Shown here piece by piece: positions 48,064 to 57,698 of a stretch of 64,000 nucleotides of DNA. Source of the DNA: Cryptomeria japonica (Eukaryota > Streptophyta > Pinopsida > Cupressales > Cupressaceae); assembly GCF_030272615.1 (NCBI RefSeq), contig NC_081413.1, positions 165,536,580-165,600,579 of the forward strand. The letters are read 5' to 3'. Position 1 is the first letter of the stretch. Each line of letters starts with the position of its first letter. Made by a program: the position numbers and the translations under genes. Under the pieces are notes generated by a model. That model saw only the letters and a list, made by a program, of their open reading frames with translations. It was not told the DNA's origin and did not search any database.

Positions 48064-49460
48064 CTAGTTAGAAGAGGAATTGTCATCACCAATGGATGAT
48101 AACTTGGTTTCAGAATGACCTTCTCCTTCTTTTCCTTCTTCCTTCTTGATCCATGTTTTTTTCATTTCATTTCTTACTTCTTCAATTGTCTTCTTTCCTT
48201 TCAGGTCATTTTTCTTTTTCTTCTTGCTAAACCAGTTCTTGTCTTCAGACCGGTTGTAGGATTGGTTCTTACATTCTCTGGCTAAGTGACCGATATTATG
48301 GCAGTTTAAACATGCCATACTACTTGTCCTCCATGGTCCTAAATTATTTCTCTGGTCCATTCTCATTCTGTAGTTTTCTGCAACATGACCAAAATTACTA
48401 CACATGGAATAGGTGGCATTGAACTAATTACTCCTTTTGTTAGGATTAACTGATTTGAATGATGATCTTGATACATTTGACTTGAACTTGAATTCTTTAG
48501 ATTTGTGTCCAAACTATTGCATGTGAAGCAATGTCCATTAAATATTTTTTTCTATTTGACATACAGATAGATTGATATCTACACTCATAAGCAGTGTGGC
48601 CATACTTATGACAATTGTGGCAGTAACCATCAAAGGTGAAAATCTTATTTTGACTAACAGGTTTATTTCTATAGTCATTAGTCTTATGACCTGATTTACC
48701 ACAATGATTACAAGAGGATTTGGAAAACTTCATACCTTTCACTTCTAAATGGTTCCTTTTATCATCCTTCATCTTTTTGGATTTAGATGATTCTCTAGTT
48801 TCCATAGGACCTGTACTGGGGTAACCAAGACCAGTTGTTTCCTTTGTTATTCTCTGAGCCTTCAACTATTTATCTACCTTCTCAAAGATTTCATTGAATT
48901 TCCTCAACTTCTCATTTCTCTCATTTTTAGTTTTCAACTCACTCTTGAGTTGTTCAATCTCTTTCATCATCTTTTCCTTTTCTTTTGTGTTGTCATGCAG
49001 ATGCTTATGTATATATTCATTCTCCTGAGTGAGAATTCATATTTCTTCATCTTTCTTAATCATGATTGCATGATTTTCTCTTAGGGCATCTTCAACAAGC
49101 CTCCTGGCTTTTTCAGCTTTAGACAGATCTTCTTATGCCTCCCTCTTTCTTTCATCAACACTTCTGCTGGCTTCCAGTATCTCATTCATTCTCAGGGCCT
49201 GACCTTCATGTTATCTTTTGAGATGTGTGACTTCTTCAGTCAGCTTCTTGTTCTTTTCCATGAGTTCTGAGACTACTTCTTCAGATCCACTCTGGTCAGA
49301 GATTTGATCTATGATGTCTAAACTCTCATTTAGTTGTTGAGCTAACTCCTTTCTTTCTGCAAGACATTTTCTTAGTCTCTCTTTCAGCTGAGCAATAATT
49401 TCATTTGCTTCATCAATCTTCTTCTGATACCGGTATTCTTACATGATCTTTATCCTCAAG
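48064..49460 (-). pseudogene. Element B ORF1: coiled coil with degenerate zinc-knuckle array
   Basis: Beginning about 30 nt beyond the primer-binding site, a frame with EYRYQKKIDEANEIIAQLKE starts a coiled coil of about 200 residues (49,440-48,850), then a basic linker and knuckles. Two are intact (CHNCHKYGHTAYEC, CLNCHNIGHLAREC); three have lost Cys or His residues (CNHCGKSGHKTNDY; a remnant near 48,515; SMCSNFGHVAENY). A Lys/Glu-rich tail ends at 48,064. Several stops and probable shifts (near 48,500 and 48,410) are present. The start codon is uncertain. Confidence 0.75.
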
Positions 49461-49487
49461 CTGTCAAGCTTCACTTCAGAGGAACCT

Positions 49488-49500
49488 GGCTCTGATACCA
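49488..49500 (-). other. Primer-binding site of element B (initiator Met-tRNA)
   Basis: The minus strand reads TGGTATCAGAGCC two bases after the 5' LTR end, a perfect match to the usual initiator Met-tRNA primer-binding site of plant Ty1/copia elements. Confidence 0.92.
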
Positions 49501-49502
49501 AT

Positions 49503-50783
49503 TGTTAGTCCCAACCGGTGCTGAGAGGGGAGGGGTGAATCAACACTTTACCAATTTTATCCAATTAAAACTTTTAACTTAAGTTGACACTAACTTAACG
49601 TTCATAAATATAAATAACTACTGCAAAAGAATAACCATGCATGAAAAGATACATAGTGATACAAAAATGTATCTCGTTGAAACCCAAATGGGAGAAAATC
49701 ATGGTGTGAGTAGGAAATCAAAAAATTTGTACTCTTCTGGAGTATGCCTAATGAGGAGCCATCCCTGTTAGGAGATTACAAAGACATTGTTAGGTGCCAC
49801 CCAGTTAAGGGATTTTGTCTAAGGCTTGTTAGTGCCTTTACCCTGTTAAAGGTAGCCTTGTCAAAGGTCTTACGATCATCAATTAAGATGACACCCGGTT
49901 AAGGGATTTTTACAATGGGACCTGTTAAAGTCCATCCTGTTAAGGGATTTTAGTTGCAATGGTTAGAGAGAAATATAAAGATGATCTGTTGGAGTGGCTA
50001 CTGATAGCTTGATTAGATCACACTAAAAAATCATACTATATTTGCATCGGTTGTGTCATCTCTGCACAACGCCAGTTTCCTGAATATACCTTCGGCTCTG
50101 CCCTCTACCGATTTACTGATCCTCAGCTTTACACTCTGTCATTCCTTTGTCACTCGGCTCTACACTATGTTATACTCCCCCTATGTTCACTTTCACATTA
50201 TCACTATTCGCATGAACAACAACTTTTTCAAGAATGAATTATGTGAATTTATTATCCTATCAATCTGTCGCCAACTCTCCCTACAAAACATCCTATTCAA
50301 AATTCAGTTACCATGCCTTAAATCACTCTCCTGAAATCATTGCAAGAATCTCTATCAAGACAGTCAGTCATGTCAATAAGTCTATTGGTTGACTGGAGAA
50401 GACTGTCGGTTTAACTGAATGTTAGCTGAACGTTACCAGTCTATCGGTTAAAGACTCTACCAGTGTACCGATCAAAATCTACCTAGCCAATTTCCTCTTG
50501 TATATCAATTTGTTCTCTGGTTAGCTGGTTGACCTCTTCTATGTCGGTCTACTCACTGCTTGTCAATTGACCTTCTATGTACCGATCTACTCACTGCTTG
50601 CCGGTTGATCTCCTATGTGCCAGTCTACTCCCTGCTTACCTTGTTTACTCATTTCTTAGTCGGTTAACCTCAGTATACCGGTCAACTTACTATCAATAGA
50701 CTGTGAAGACTTGGGAAATTATGTTGCCAATAATGACAACCATATCATTCACCAGTCATACAAAATGCACCAAAATGCCAACA
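49503..50783 (-). repeat. 5' LTR of element B
   Basis: Partner of 33,925-35,185. In + orientation it begins TGTTAGTCCCAACCGG and ends AATGCCAACA followed by AGTAT. Small indels separate the two LTRs (1,281 against 1,261 bp), so the insertion is not recent. Confidence 0.95.
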
Positions 50784-50788
50784 AGTAT

Positions 50789-51180
50789 ACCAATTTCAAT
50801 TATATTAAGTAGAAACACATGTCAATAAGGTAATTCTCTTATTGATCAACTTGACTGTACACCTAAGCTTCAAATTTTTTTGTTTTATGTGCATGAGGAA
50901 GAGATTTTTGTATAGATAAATGGGCAAGTATAGCATGCTTTTCATTGCCATTTAATTTGGAAACGTTATATTTTATCTTTGAATCATGTCATAAAGAGGT
51001 TAGCTATTGAAATAGGACATGCTTGTTTGAGATGAATTATTTTTCCTCCAAATGTGTCTATTTTAATGTTGACCTAACTCCAATAAATTTTACCTATATT
51101 TTATTATGTGCATGTTTGATGCATCATCAAATGAGTCTGATACTTATATTTTGTGGTTTCCCTACAATGACAAGATTTAA
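50789..51180 (+). pseudogene. Right half of the decayed reading frame interrupted by element B
   Basis: After the target-site duplication the plus-strand frame of 33,280-33,924 continues in phase, with several stops, and includes RDFCIDKWASIACFSLPF, TLYFIFESCHKEVSY and FEMNYFSSKCVYFNV. Joining across the element restores one frame, which supports the insertion boundary. The protein family is not recognised. Confidence 0.45.
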
Positions 51181-51479
51181 AATGATGTAATCCTTCACTG
51201 CATAAGAATAGTTTGTGACTTCATGAATGTGGACAAAAAAATTCAATGGTTATAACTAGGTAACGAATGCCATGATGGTCTAAGGGAGATCTACACCTTC
51301 AAAAGGCTTGTCTTTCATAGAGGCAAGTTATGATAATTGGCATTTATTTTTGTAAAAAACATGTACATATTAGCTTAGTTGTTCTTGTTTTTCAATAAGA
51401 TTTTAACCTACAAACTATGCAAATAAGATTTTACCCTACAAACTATTTTTTCTTTCCTTTTCGAGTCAAATATATATAG

Positions 51480-51812
51480 CTATCACATGTAAATTTTCTT
51501 CAAGAACCTCACGTAAGAAAGAAATTTTAGTATCCATTTACTCTACTTGAAAATCACAAGTTACATCAATAAAGGATGGGAATGTAGTGGAATTCAATTT
51601 AACAAACACTAAAATCAACTCCATATCTTTGGGAGTAGCTCTTAGCCACCATTCTAGCTTTTTTATCTCTGTAATTTATTAAATACTCTACAAAAATATT
51701 AAATACCCATTTGCAACTAATAGGATTCCTTCCCTCATGAAAAGTAACAAGATCTCAAGTGTCACATCTATCCAAGGCCATCATCTCCTCTTATATGGCA
51801 TACATCCAAGAA
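51480..51812 (-). pseudogene. Ty1/copia reverse transcriptase, N-terminal fragment (element E)
   Basis: The minus strand reads WMYAI-EEMMALDRCDT, DLVTFHEGRNPISCKWVF, KARMVAKSYSQRYGVDF and, after a shift, MDTKISFLREVLEENL. This follows the start of copia reverse transcriptase (the W..A...E..AL..N.TW.LV, K.KWVFK, YKARLVAKG and D.K.AFL.G.LEE pattern). Stops and frameshifts are frequent and the catalytic YVDD region is not found. It is a relic. Confidence 0.75.
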
Positions 51813-52700
51813 ATATGCCCTTTTAAAGAAATAACCTCCTTGAAATATCTTAATTCATCATAAATACATGACATGTCAAATATATAATAGAAATTTAGTA
51901 AGTTGTAACCGTTAGTTGGGTTTTCATGGACTGTTTCAAAGGTGGAATAAGATATTGTGCATGTTTATGTACATCCTAAACCTACATAGAAATTTTAATT
52001 GATTTTTTCTTTTTATATATTCTCTATTCCATCATCACGTTCTTCAACATGTGTTTCTTCTTTCTTCTTGACCTTGACCTTAGTCTCAAAATGCATAATT
52101 TTCTTTTTTTCTTTTCATATTGCTATACTGGATCAAAAATACTCTAAATTCCTTCAAAACTACATCCTTAGACTAAATCATTTTTAAAAATAGAGATTAC
52201 AAAGATTATAATCCTTTAAATTATCAATATAGTTAACAAAAATGTATTCTTAGCCTTCGAATGTAATCTAGATCACTTTTCTCTAGGAACATGAACAAAA
52301 AATTCACAACAAAATACCCTTGAGTGGGAAACAAAAATTTTCTTACTTGTCCACGCCTCATAAGTATTTCTATCAAAAAGAGCTCCAAACTAGGTGGTGT
52401 ATTATTCAAGTAACAAGTGAACATAGAAACGAAGATGGGGATGGGGGGACATAGCAGTTTCTCCTACTCACCCAATGGCCATTTACGATTGGATTAGATG
52501 GTTTTCTACTTGGTAGCCTACTATTATTACCTTGGTACATCAAAGAAAATTTCATTAGCCATAAGAGGTTGCTAGCTAGGAGAGAATAGATTATTTTAAC
52601 AAGAAGTGCATGGATTTAGATACTAATCAATCAATCTTTCCCTCTTTCAAAGAAAACCATATTTGTATCAATCCATTGATCTAATTTTAAGAGATAATAA
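51813..52700 (-). pseudogene. Ty1/copia integrase C-terminal and linker remnant (element E)
   Basis: The frame 52,424-52,233 contains CYLNNTPPSLE and, further on, VVNFLFMFLEKSDLDYI, which fits the copia integrase end (YL.NR.P ... V.HLRVFGC.AFVHVP.EKR.K.D). It lies upstream of the reverse-transcriptase relic in the right order. The rest, to about 52,700, shows only fragments. Gag, protease and the integrase core are missing. Confidence 0.55.
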
Positions 52701-53041
52701 TGATTTCACACACCCCAATATCACACAAAAAACAAAAGTAACCTTCCATAAGAGAGTATAGTAGAGAATATCTTGCTTGATTATGGATTTAATATTGTAT
52801 AATGATCAATAGTGGATCAATGATAGTAAAAACCCCTATATTATTCATAATGTACATGAGTCCATGCTTATAAAGGAAATGTGAAATATAGGATCAGACA
52901 GGATCATGACAAATGCCCTAATCCTATGACATGAGATAACTAAAAATAAGATAAAATCACATGACAACTAAGGCTTCTATAAAGATTCTTATACCTCTAA
53001 GAAAACTTAATATGTGAACATGTGTGAAGGACCTAACAAAT
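52700..53041 (-). repeat. LTR remnant of element E, part 1
   Basis: In minus direction this continues the LTR that begins at 55,651 (TGTTAGTG after CTTAAGGGGG) and is interrupted by element D. It contains a TATA-like CTTTATAAGCATGG near 52,870. The end near 52,700 is approximate. Confidence 0.5.
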
Positions 53042-53550
53042 TGTTGGTGTAAATAATTATTCACCTTGGATATTATTACACCTTACTTAAGTTTACTTAG
53101 GTACATGAATTTCATAGTAGTTTGGGTATGAGACACTTGGGTGTTTGTGCCACATTGGGATAGTGTGTGTAGGAGAATTTCCACCTTTTATGGTGTGATC
53201 TTATTGTTACACTCAACATTCAGTGGGTGATCCACCTCATGTGGAATATTATATTATTTCTCCTACCTACCCACACCTATTTCCCACCTACCCTTGTTTC
53301 TTATTGAACCACATGTCATGTTTGTGTGCTCACATATCCATATAGCCTTGCCTATATAAGCAGGCTCATCTACATTGTTTGTACGGGCAATCAATCTATA
53401 TCTTGTAATGATCCAGTTGATCATATTTTTCATCTTGATAGAATACAGTTTATTCCTATCATCTATTTTGTTCTCTCTTATTTGTGCTTTCCATTGCCTC
53501 TTGACCTTGGCAAAATCTCACATGGTATCAGAGTTGGTCCATGTCTCATA
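53042..53550 (+). repeat. 5' LTR of element D
   Basis: Begins TGTTGGTGTAAATAATTATT; TATA box CCTATATAAGCAGG at about 53,351. It ends CATGTCTCATA, where the right copy has CACA. The last 30 bp include ATGGTATCAGAGTTGG, itself a primer-binding-site-like sequence. Confidence 0.95.
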
Positions 53551-53563
53551 TGGTATCAGAGCC
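53551..53563 (+). other. Primer-binding site of element D
   Basis: TGGTATCAGAGCC directly follows the 5' LTR and matches the initiator Met-tRNA complement. A second copy of its core (TGGTATCAGAG) lies 28 bp upstream, inside the LTR end. Confidence 0.9.
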
Positions 53564-55055
53564 ATTAAAGTGTCATTGGTTTGCCAATTCAGAGAAATTT
53601 GATGTTATTTGGGGTTTGCATTTTGGAGCTTTCTATTGCAAGTTATTATTGAAGCTTGATGGGTCAAATATGAGGTCACCATTGGATTGAGGAGGTCCAA
53701 GAAAGTCAGTTTTGCTTTTTGTTTCATCCAAATCGGACTTCAGAGGCCAAATCTAGAGGTATTTGAAGTTTGAAGCCGCGGCGGAAATTTTCTAGAAATT
53801 ACTTTTTTTGAGATTTTTTTTTGTTTTGGGGTAGAATTTCATGATCTATACAATGGTGTAGGATATTTCAGATTTTTAGATACAAGTTTTTTGGAAATCG
53901 TGAAATCCTGATTTTTACAACTTTCGAGGCTTCATTTGGGCTCATATGGACTCCTTTTCAGGTGCCGTTTTTTTTTAAAGTGCATATTTTTTCATCTACT
54001 TTCAGAATCTGCCATTTGTTTGCAGTGATTTTGAGTAGAAAATGTATTTTCAGTATTTGGCCATTCTTGGCATATTTGGTACTTGTATTTTGCTTAGATC
54101 TCAGTTTAGATCACTAGCAGTATTTGTTGAAGTCTCTTATATCTCATTTTGAGAAGTTGTAAGGTTGAAATCAGAAGTCCACTTTGCCATTATTTGCAAG
54201 TGCCAACATGATATTTTTATGGGGGGTCATTTTTTCATTTATATCTCTTGGTGAAATTCCATTCGGAGGCATCTTCATCTATAGTATTCTATAGGGCTTC
54301 TTTGTTGGTGGCATCATTTTCACGTTTCCACATTTAAATATTTTATCATGATGTATGCTCTTGCATGAGCAATGTTGTACTCACACTATCATAAAGTGAC
54401 ACACCTCTTTGTATCTTGTCATTGTTGACTATTTGATGTAATCCTCTTGTACACTTAGATTAGGAAAATCTTGTGAGACTTGGTGCATGGCTCCAATTGA
54501 GACTTAGATTGTACACATTTGTGCATGGCTCCCGTGAGACTTGGATTGTACCAGTATTTCTATTATTTCTGAGTATCTAGATGATGCTCATAGCAGGTTG
54601 TCTCCATGCCTAATCTTCATTTTGTTGCAGCGAGTGATTCATCGTCATCGACTTGGTACCTGGTTTTATCACACTTTGACATTATTGGTGCAACATTGGC
54701 TCTCTTTCTTCCTTATGGGGAGGTATTTTGGTCATCATCATTGGACCATCTTTCCAGGAGATTCAACATTGAGGGGGGGCTTCATGGTCTCTTCTTCTCT
54801 CTTATGCGGGGGACACAGTTTTGTTCTTCTCATTCATCATTGAGAGCATTGTGTGCTTTCTTCATCTCTCTTTTGGGGGAGGATTTTTTCCCATTGGGTT
54901 TTTCTCTCTTTCCCTGCTTTGTGAGAGATTTAATTGTATTAGTTTGCATGCATTTGCATTTGTACATGGGTACCTAACATGGCCTAGTAGTCGGGACCCA
55001 TCTTGCATTGCTTAGTTGCATTGTAGACTTAAGTGCATTCCCCTAAGTTGCACTT
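53564..55055 (+). other. Internal region of element D without clear coding capacity
   Basis: The longest frames (about 100-120 codons near 54,540-54,980) are Ser/Phe/Leu-rich and overlap each other in different phases, so they are not convincing. The last 300 bp (GGTACCTAACATGGCCTAG, GCATTCCCCTAAGTTGCAC) match the E fragment at 55,652-55,760 in opposite orientation, showing a shared 3' untranslated region. Confidence 0.6.
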
Positions 55056-55064
55056 AAGGGGGGG
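55056..55064 (+). other. Polypurine tract of element D
   Basis: AAGGGGGGG immediately precedes the 3' LTR start TGTTGGTG. Confidence 0.9.
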
Positions 55065-55573
55065 TGTTGGTGTAAATAATTATTCATCTTGGATATTATC
55101 ACACCTTACTTAAGTTTACTTAGGTACATGTATTTCATAGTAGTTTGGGTATGAGCCACTTGGGTGTTTGTGCCACATTGGGATAGTGTGTGTAGGAGAA
55201 TTTCCACCTTTTATGGTGTGATCTTGTTGTTACACTCCACATTCAATGGGTGATCTACCTCATGTGGAATATTATATTATTTCTCCTACCTACTCACACC
55301 TATTTCCCACCTACCCTTGTTTCTTATTGAGCCACATGTCATGTTTGTGTGCTCACATATCCATATAGCCTTGCCTATATAAGCAGGCTCATCTACATTG
55401 CTTGTACGGGCAATCAATCTATATCTTGTAATGATCCAGTTGATCATATTTTTCATCTTGATAGAATACAGTTTATTCCTATCGTCTATTTTGTTCTCTC
55501 TTATTTATGTTTTCCATTGCCTCTTGATCTTGGCAAAATATCACATAGTATCAGATCTGGTCCATGTCTCACA
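55065..55573 (+). repeat. 3' LTR of element D
   Basis: Same length as the left LTR; ends CATGTCTCACA followed by CAAAT. The internal primer-binding-like motif is altered here (TAGTATCAGATCTGG). Confidence 0.95.
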
Positions 55574-55578
55574 CAAAT

Positions 55579-55651
55579 AACTAATTAAAAATGTGTCTTA
55601 TTCACACTATAAAGGGAAACCAAAATAGAAATGCCTCTATTAACACTAACA
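55579..55651 (-). repeat. LTR remnant of element E, part 2 (LTR start)
   Basis: The minus strand starts TGTTAGTGTTAATAGAGGC just after CTTAAGGGGG, a purine tract. It continues on the other side of element D at 53,041. Confidence 0.6.
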
Positions 55652-56189
55652 CCCCCTTAAGTGTAACTTAGGGAAAAATAAACAAATGCAAGAATGTAAG
55701 ATGCAAGGATGGGTCATGTCTACTAAGCCATGTTAGTACCTATTTATAAACAATCTCTTACAAATAGAGTAAAGAAGAAAAAACACATGGGAAAAAATCC
55801 CTCTCTAGAATTGAGAATGCAAGTAAACAATCATGGCAAGCATTGATGAATGGAGGATTCAACATGACCCCCAAAGGACTAAATCTATCACAAGTATAAA
55901 ATCAATATCCCCTCACAAGAGAGAAATAGTGAGGTTATATAATACCCCGTATTGAAGTGGCTACTTTGCCAATTATGAATATTTGGAGACATGAGATAAT
56001 CCAATGCCAACAGAAAACATGTTTCCCTTTGGGAATAAACAAGTCAAATGGTGCGTGTAGAAGAAACTCCAACTCTAAGAATACCTTAATGAGGGAAGAA
56101 TCCTAAAGATTGTTGCCTTTGAAAATTGATCAAGTGTATCTATTTCAGCTTATTCCACAACATAAATAGGTATTATCCCAATCAAAGAA
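55652..56189 (-). pseudogene. 3' internal fragment of element E, related to element D
   Basis: Read on the minus strand, CATGGCTTAGTAGACATGACC and the CTAAGTTACACTTAAGGGGG end align with the 3' internal end of element D (CATGGCCTAGTAGTCGGGACC, with the same purine-tract context). It is non-coding as far as I can see and is broken by element F at 56,190. Confidence 0.55.
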
Positions 56190-56194
56190 AATGG

Positions 56195-57320
56195 TGATGA
56201 ATACTAAGAGGGGGGGTGAATTAGTATACCGAAAAACACTACACTTAAACACTTAAATAGTTTAAAGATAAACTAGTAAAACAGTTTAATAAATAGACCG
56301 GTTATCACATATGCAAACCAAAATGCAAATAAAGCATTCACCCACAAAAGCAATACAACCATAACACAAGATATTTGATGTGGAAACCCAAATGGGAAAA
56401 ACCACGGTGAGATGAAACTCACAAGTCACTATCTGCAAAATAAAAACCAAATTGGTTAAGGTCAGACCAGTTAAGGTCTTACAATGTTCTTCACTAGAAC
56501 AGATCCTATTAGGAATCTCAATCTTTGTTAGGAGATAAGTTTGATCAAGGACTACCTTGCTAGAGGATTTTAGATTCACAGAGGTGAACCACCTTGTTAG
56601 AGGATTTTACAAAAGGCTTTTGGGCCTACCCGGTTAAGGGCTACAGACTTGTCAAAGATGTGAGTAATCAACAAGTGTTTGATCTATCTAATAGCACAGA
56701 CTGCTCGGTTAGATCCTTGATAGCTCATTCTTAATGCACTCCTGCATTACTTCAGTCTTCTACACATTCATATTCTTTCCAACTCCTCAACCACCTTAAA
56801 CCCTAGCAACAACATAAACTCTTTGTTGCGACCTCATCAACAACCTAAAACCCTAGACATGATGTCCTTCTAAAGGATTCTGATTTCATGTCGGTCCAAT
56901 AGGATTACATAACAATTTCTTTGGTTCAATGAACCTGGACATACTTGGTACCACAACACAAAAAGCACCATTATAGTGTCGGCACCGTCAAACAATCAGT
57001 GGATGGTAACTCATCACAGAGTATTACCGGTTCATACAAAATGTCAGTTGTCGGTTTGACAAAAATGAAGATTGGTAGAAATTTGTTATGTCTCTTTAAT
57101 CCCTCATACCGATTGGTATCCATGAACCGCTTGGGGTCAACATGTCGCTTTAGACCGGTAAACACATTCTGCAAAACATCAATAGTCTAAAGACTATAAT
57201 ACAACATACCAGTTGGAACAAATACCGGTTGAGCTTTAACTCATACATATAAAGGAGAATCTTAATGCAAGTGTGTGTCCATCAATGACAATCACAAAAT
57301 GAACATCAAAAATGCCAACA
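56195..57320 (-). repeat. 3' LTR of element F
   Basis: In + orientation it begins TGATGAATACTAAGAGGGGG and ends AAAAATGCCAACA. It contains GGAAACCCAAATGGGAAAAA and CCACGGTG (R-like block) and the G-run (C-rich U5 on the minus strand) shared with A, B and C. Confidence 0.95.
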
Positions 57321-57600
57321 ATCTCCCCCTTTGGCATTGATGGCAACACTTAGGAAAATAAAATTTTGACATCTAAGTGTTTTATAACAAAATCATGCCA
57401 TTAGCAAAATTGCTCCCCCTAAGCATATACACTATCCCTTAATCAATACAATGTATAGCAATTTTGCATACAGAGCATAAACATTGAGATATCAGAGCAT
57501 ATAGCATATATCAAAGCATATAGAAAAATTTTAAGTACCAGATATTTCTCCCCTATATTTCTCCAAAATAGAATACTTCTCCCCCTTTGCCAACAATGAC
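57321..57600 (-). other. Multiple polypurine tracts of element F
   Basis: Minus-strand tracts GGCAAAGGGGGAGAAG (about 57,590), TAGGGGAGAAAT (about 57,552), CTTAGGGGGAGCAATT (about 57,415) and GCCAAAGGGGGAGAT touching the LTR (57,321-57,332). This repeated pattern matches the signature reported for Sireviruses. Confidence 0.82.
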
Positions 57601-57698
57601 AAAGTACTACTAAACAACCCTGTTTCCATTTGACATATAAAAATAATAAAAGTTTATGATAATAAGGAATAGTACTTGTCAAAAACAAATTTATAGTC

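Larger units (their letters stand above)
33920..50788 (-). mobile_element. Element B: complete pol-less Sirevirus-like LTR element with nested element C
   Basis: LTRs at 33,925-35,185 and 49,503-50,783 are flanked by a perfect target-site duplication AGTAT (33,920-33,924 and 50,784-50,788). The primer-binding site beside the right LTR and the purine tract beside the left LTR show minus-strand orientation. ORF1 (about 49,460-48,064) and ORF2 (47,610 to about 44,977, resuming at about 35,946-35,400) follow in the same order as in element A. A 9-kb block (35,947-44,976) is element C. Without it B would be about 7.8 kb, similar to A and F. No pol domains are seen. Confidence 0.92.
53037..55578 (+). 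mobile_element. Element D: compact non-autonomous Ty1/copia-type element
   Basis: Two 509-bp LTRs (53,042-53,550 and 55,065-55,573) differ at 20 positions and have no indels (3.9%). They are flanked by the target-site duplication CAAAT (53,037-53,041 and 55,574-55,578). The internal 1.5 kb has a primer-binding site at its start, a purine tract at its end and no recognisable gag or pol frame. At 2.5 kb it is between TRIM and LARD elements in size. It sits inside the LTR of element E, whose internal 3' end is related to D. Confidence 0.93.

Noticed and set aside
49488-49500. Methionine tRNA gene from the TGGTATCAGAGCC match (also at 53,551 and 62,674)
   Set aside because: Only the 3' acceptor complement is present, at LTR borders; no tRNA cloverleaf flanks it. 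These are primer-binding sites.
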